NCBI GenBank assembly: GCA_963763135.1
Contig: CAVXNJ010000012.1
Location: 806,001-870,000 of the forward strand
Direction of reading: 5' to 3'
Length of the DNA: 64,000 bases
From: JANMZO01 sp963763135
GTDB lineage: Bacteria > Actinomycetota > Acidimicrobiia > Acidimicrobiales > JANYDT01
Under the pieces are notes generated by a model. That model was not told the origin of the DNA. It did not search any database and saw nothing but the letters and a program-made list of their open reading frames with translations. A program made the translations under genes and the position numbers. Below, piece after piece: positions 63,825 through 64,000 of the stretch. Positions within the stretch are counted from its first letter, which is position 1. Each line of letters starts with the position of its first letter.

Positions 63825-64000
63825 TCAGTCCCTTCGGGCGATGACGACGGCGCCGACCAATGCGGCGAGCAGAAGGATCGACGTGACCTCGAACGGAACG
63901 AGGTAGGTCGAGAAGATCGAGTCGGCGACCCGCGCGGTGCTGACCCCGGAGGCTCCGCTCGCAACGCCGTTGTGGAAGTCGAGCTTCTGCTTGCCGAAGG
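63825..64000 (-). CDS. nuoJ: NADH-quinone oxidoreductase subunit J, C-terminal end only
   Basis: The last 57 residues of a reading frame that enters from outside the window: FGKQKLDFHNGV, STARVADSIFSTYLVPFEVTS and a final membrane helix ILLLAALVGAVVIARRD. The STYLVPFEVTSILLL segment is the NuoJ end. It lies 8 bp before nuoK in normal complex I order. Confidence 0.9.
   Translation of the reverse strand, partial: FGKQKLDFHNGVASGASGVSTARVADSIFSTYLVPFEVTSILLLAALVGAVVIARRD

Overview
The window reads as chromosome of a high-GC actinobacterium, most likely class Acidimicrobiia (Ilumatobacter-like). The reasons are strongly GC-biased third codon positions, an IclR-type regulator of the NdgR/LtbR kind divergent from leuCD, a long-form (BCAT-type) IlvE, a sortase-E-like LAxTG surface protein, a WXG-like coiled-coil protein, and many transcription units whose start codon lies 6-8 nt after a TAnnnT box, as expected for leaderless mRNAs. 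The genus is an inference; no rRNA gene is present.

Layout. 1-2.7 kb: end of a zinc alcohol dehydrogenase, a homocysteine S-methyltransferase-family gene and a decayed MaoC-like dehydratase. 3.2-5.6 kb: a small islet between two perfect 51-bp direct repeats, the right one overlapping the 3' end of tRNA-Glu; it holds toxin-antitoxin genes, a DinB-family gene and a possible integrase remnant. 5.6-8 kb: tRNA-Glu, tRNA-Gln, a DUF218 protein and gltX. 8-31 kb: a region rich in branched-chain amino acid synthesis (leuA behind a leucine-codon attenuator, citramalate synthase, ilvE, leuB, ndgR/leuCD), mixed with an ECF sigma/VOC pair, a 5'-nucleotidase, greA, two hydrolases, a GH15-like protein, a TetR regulator and a GIDE-LemA fusion. 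31.6-34 kb: an IGNRAV-motif protein and a HAD phosphatase.

34-40.3 kb is the most unusual region. It encodes a 34-residue peptide with a canonical lasso-type leader but only about seven residues of core, a PqqD-like recognition protein, an HprK-like kinase, a B2-type leader protease and an ABC exporter, with no lasso cyclase in sight. A polyprenyl-phosphate sugar transferase is divergent from it. The expected flow is: PqqD protein binds the leader, the kinase may phosphorylate a core serine, the B2 protease removes the leader, and the ABC protein exports the product.

40.3-44.7 kb: serA, an aspartate-type aminotransferase and serC. 45.3-53.4 kb: a complete kdpFABCDE potassium uptake operon, with an extra small membrane ORF in front and a direct-repeat operator candidate. 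53.4-58 kb: an ABC exporter pair, an EEP-family hydrolase, a nitroreductase and a sortase substrate. 58.1-64 kb: nuoN, nuoM, nuoL, nuoK and the end of nuoJ (complex I), read right to left.

Several conserved genes (greA, leuC, kdpA twice, the ABC exporter, one hypothetical) are broken by what looks each time like one extra C or G. This pattern points to assembly errors rather than real gene decay, so they are annotated at full length with the break noted.
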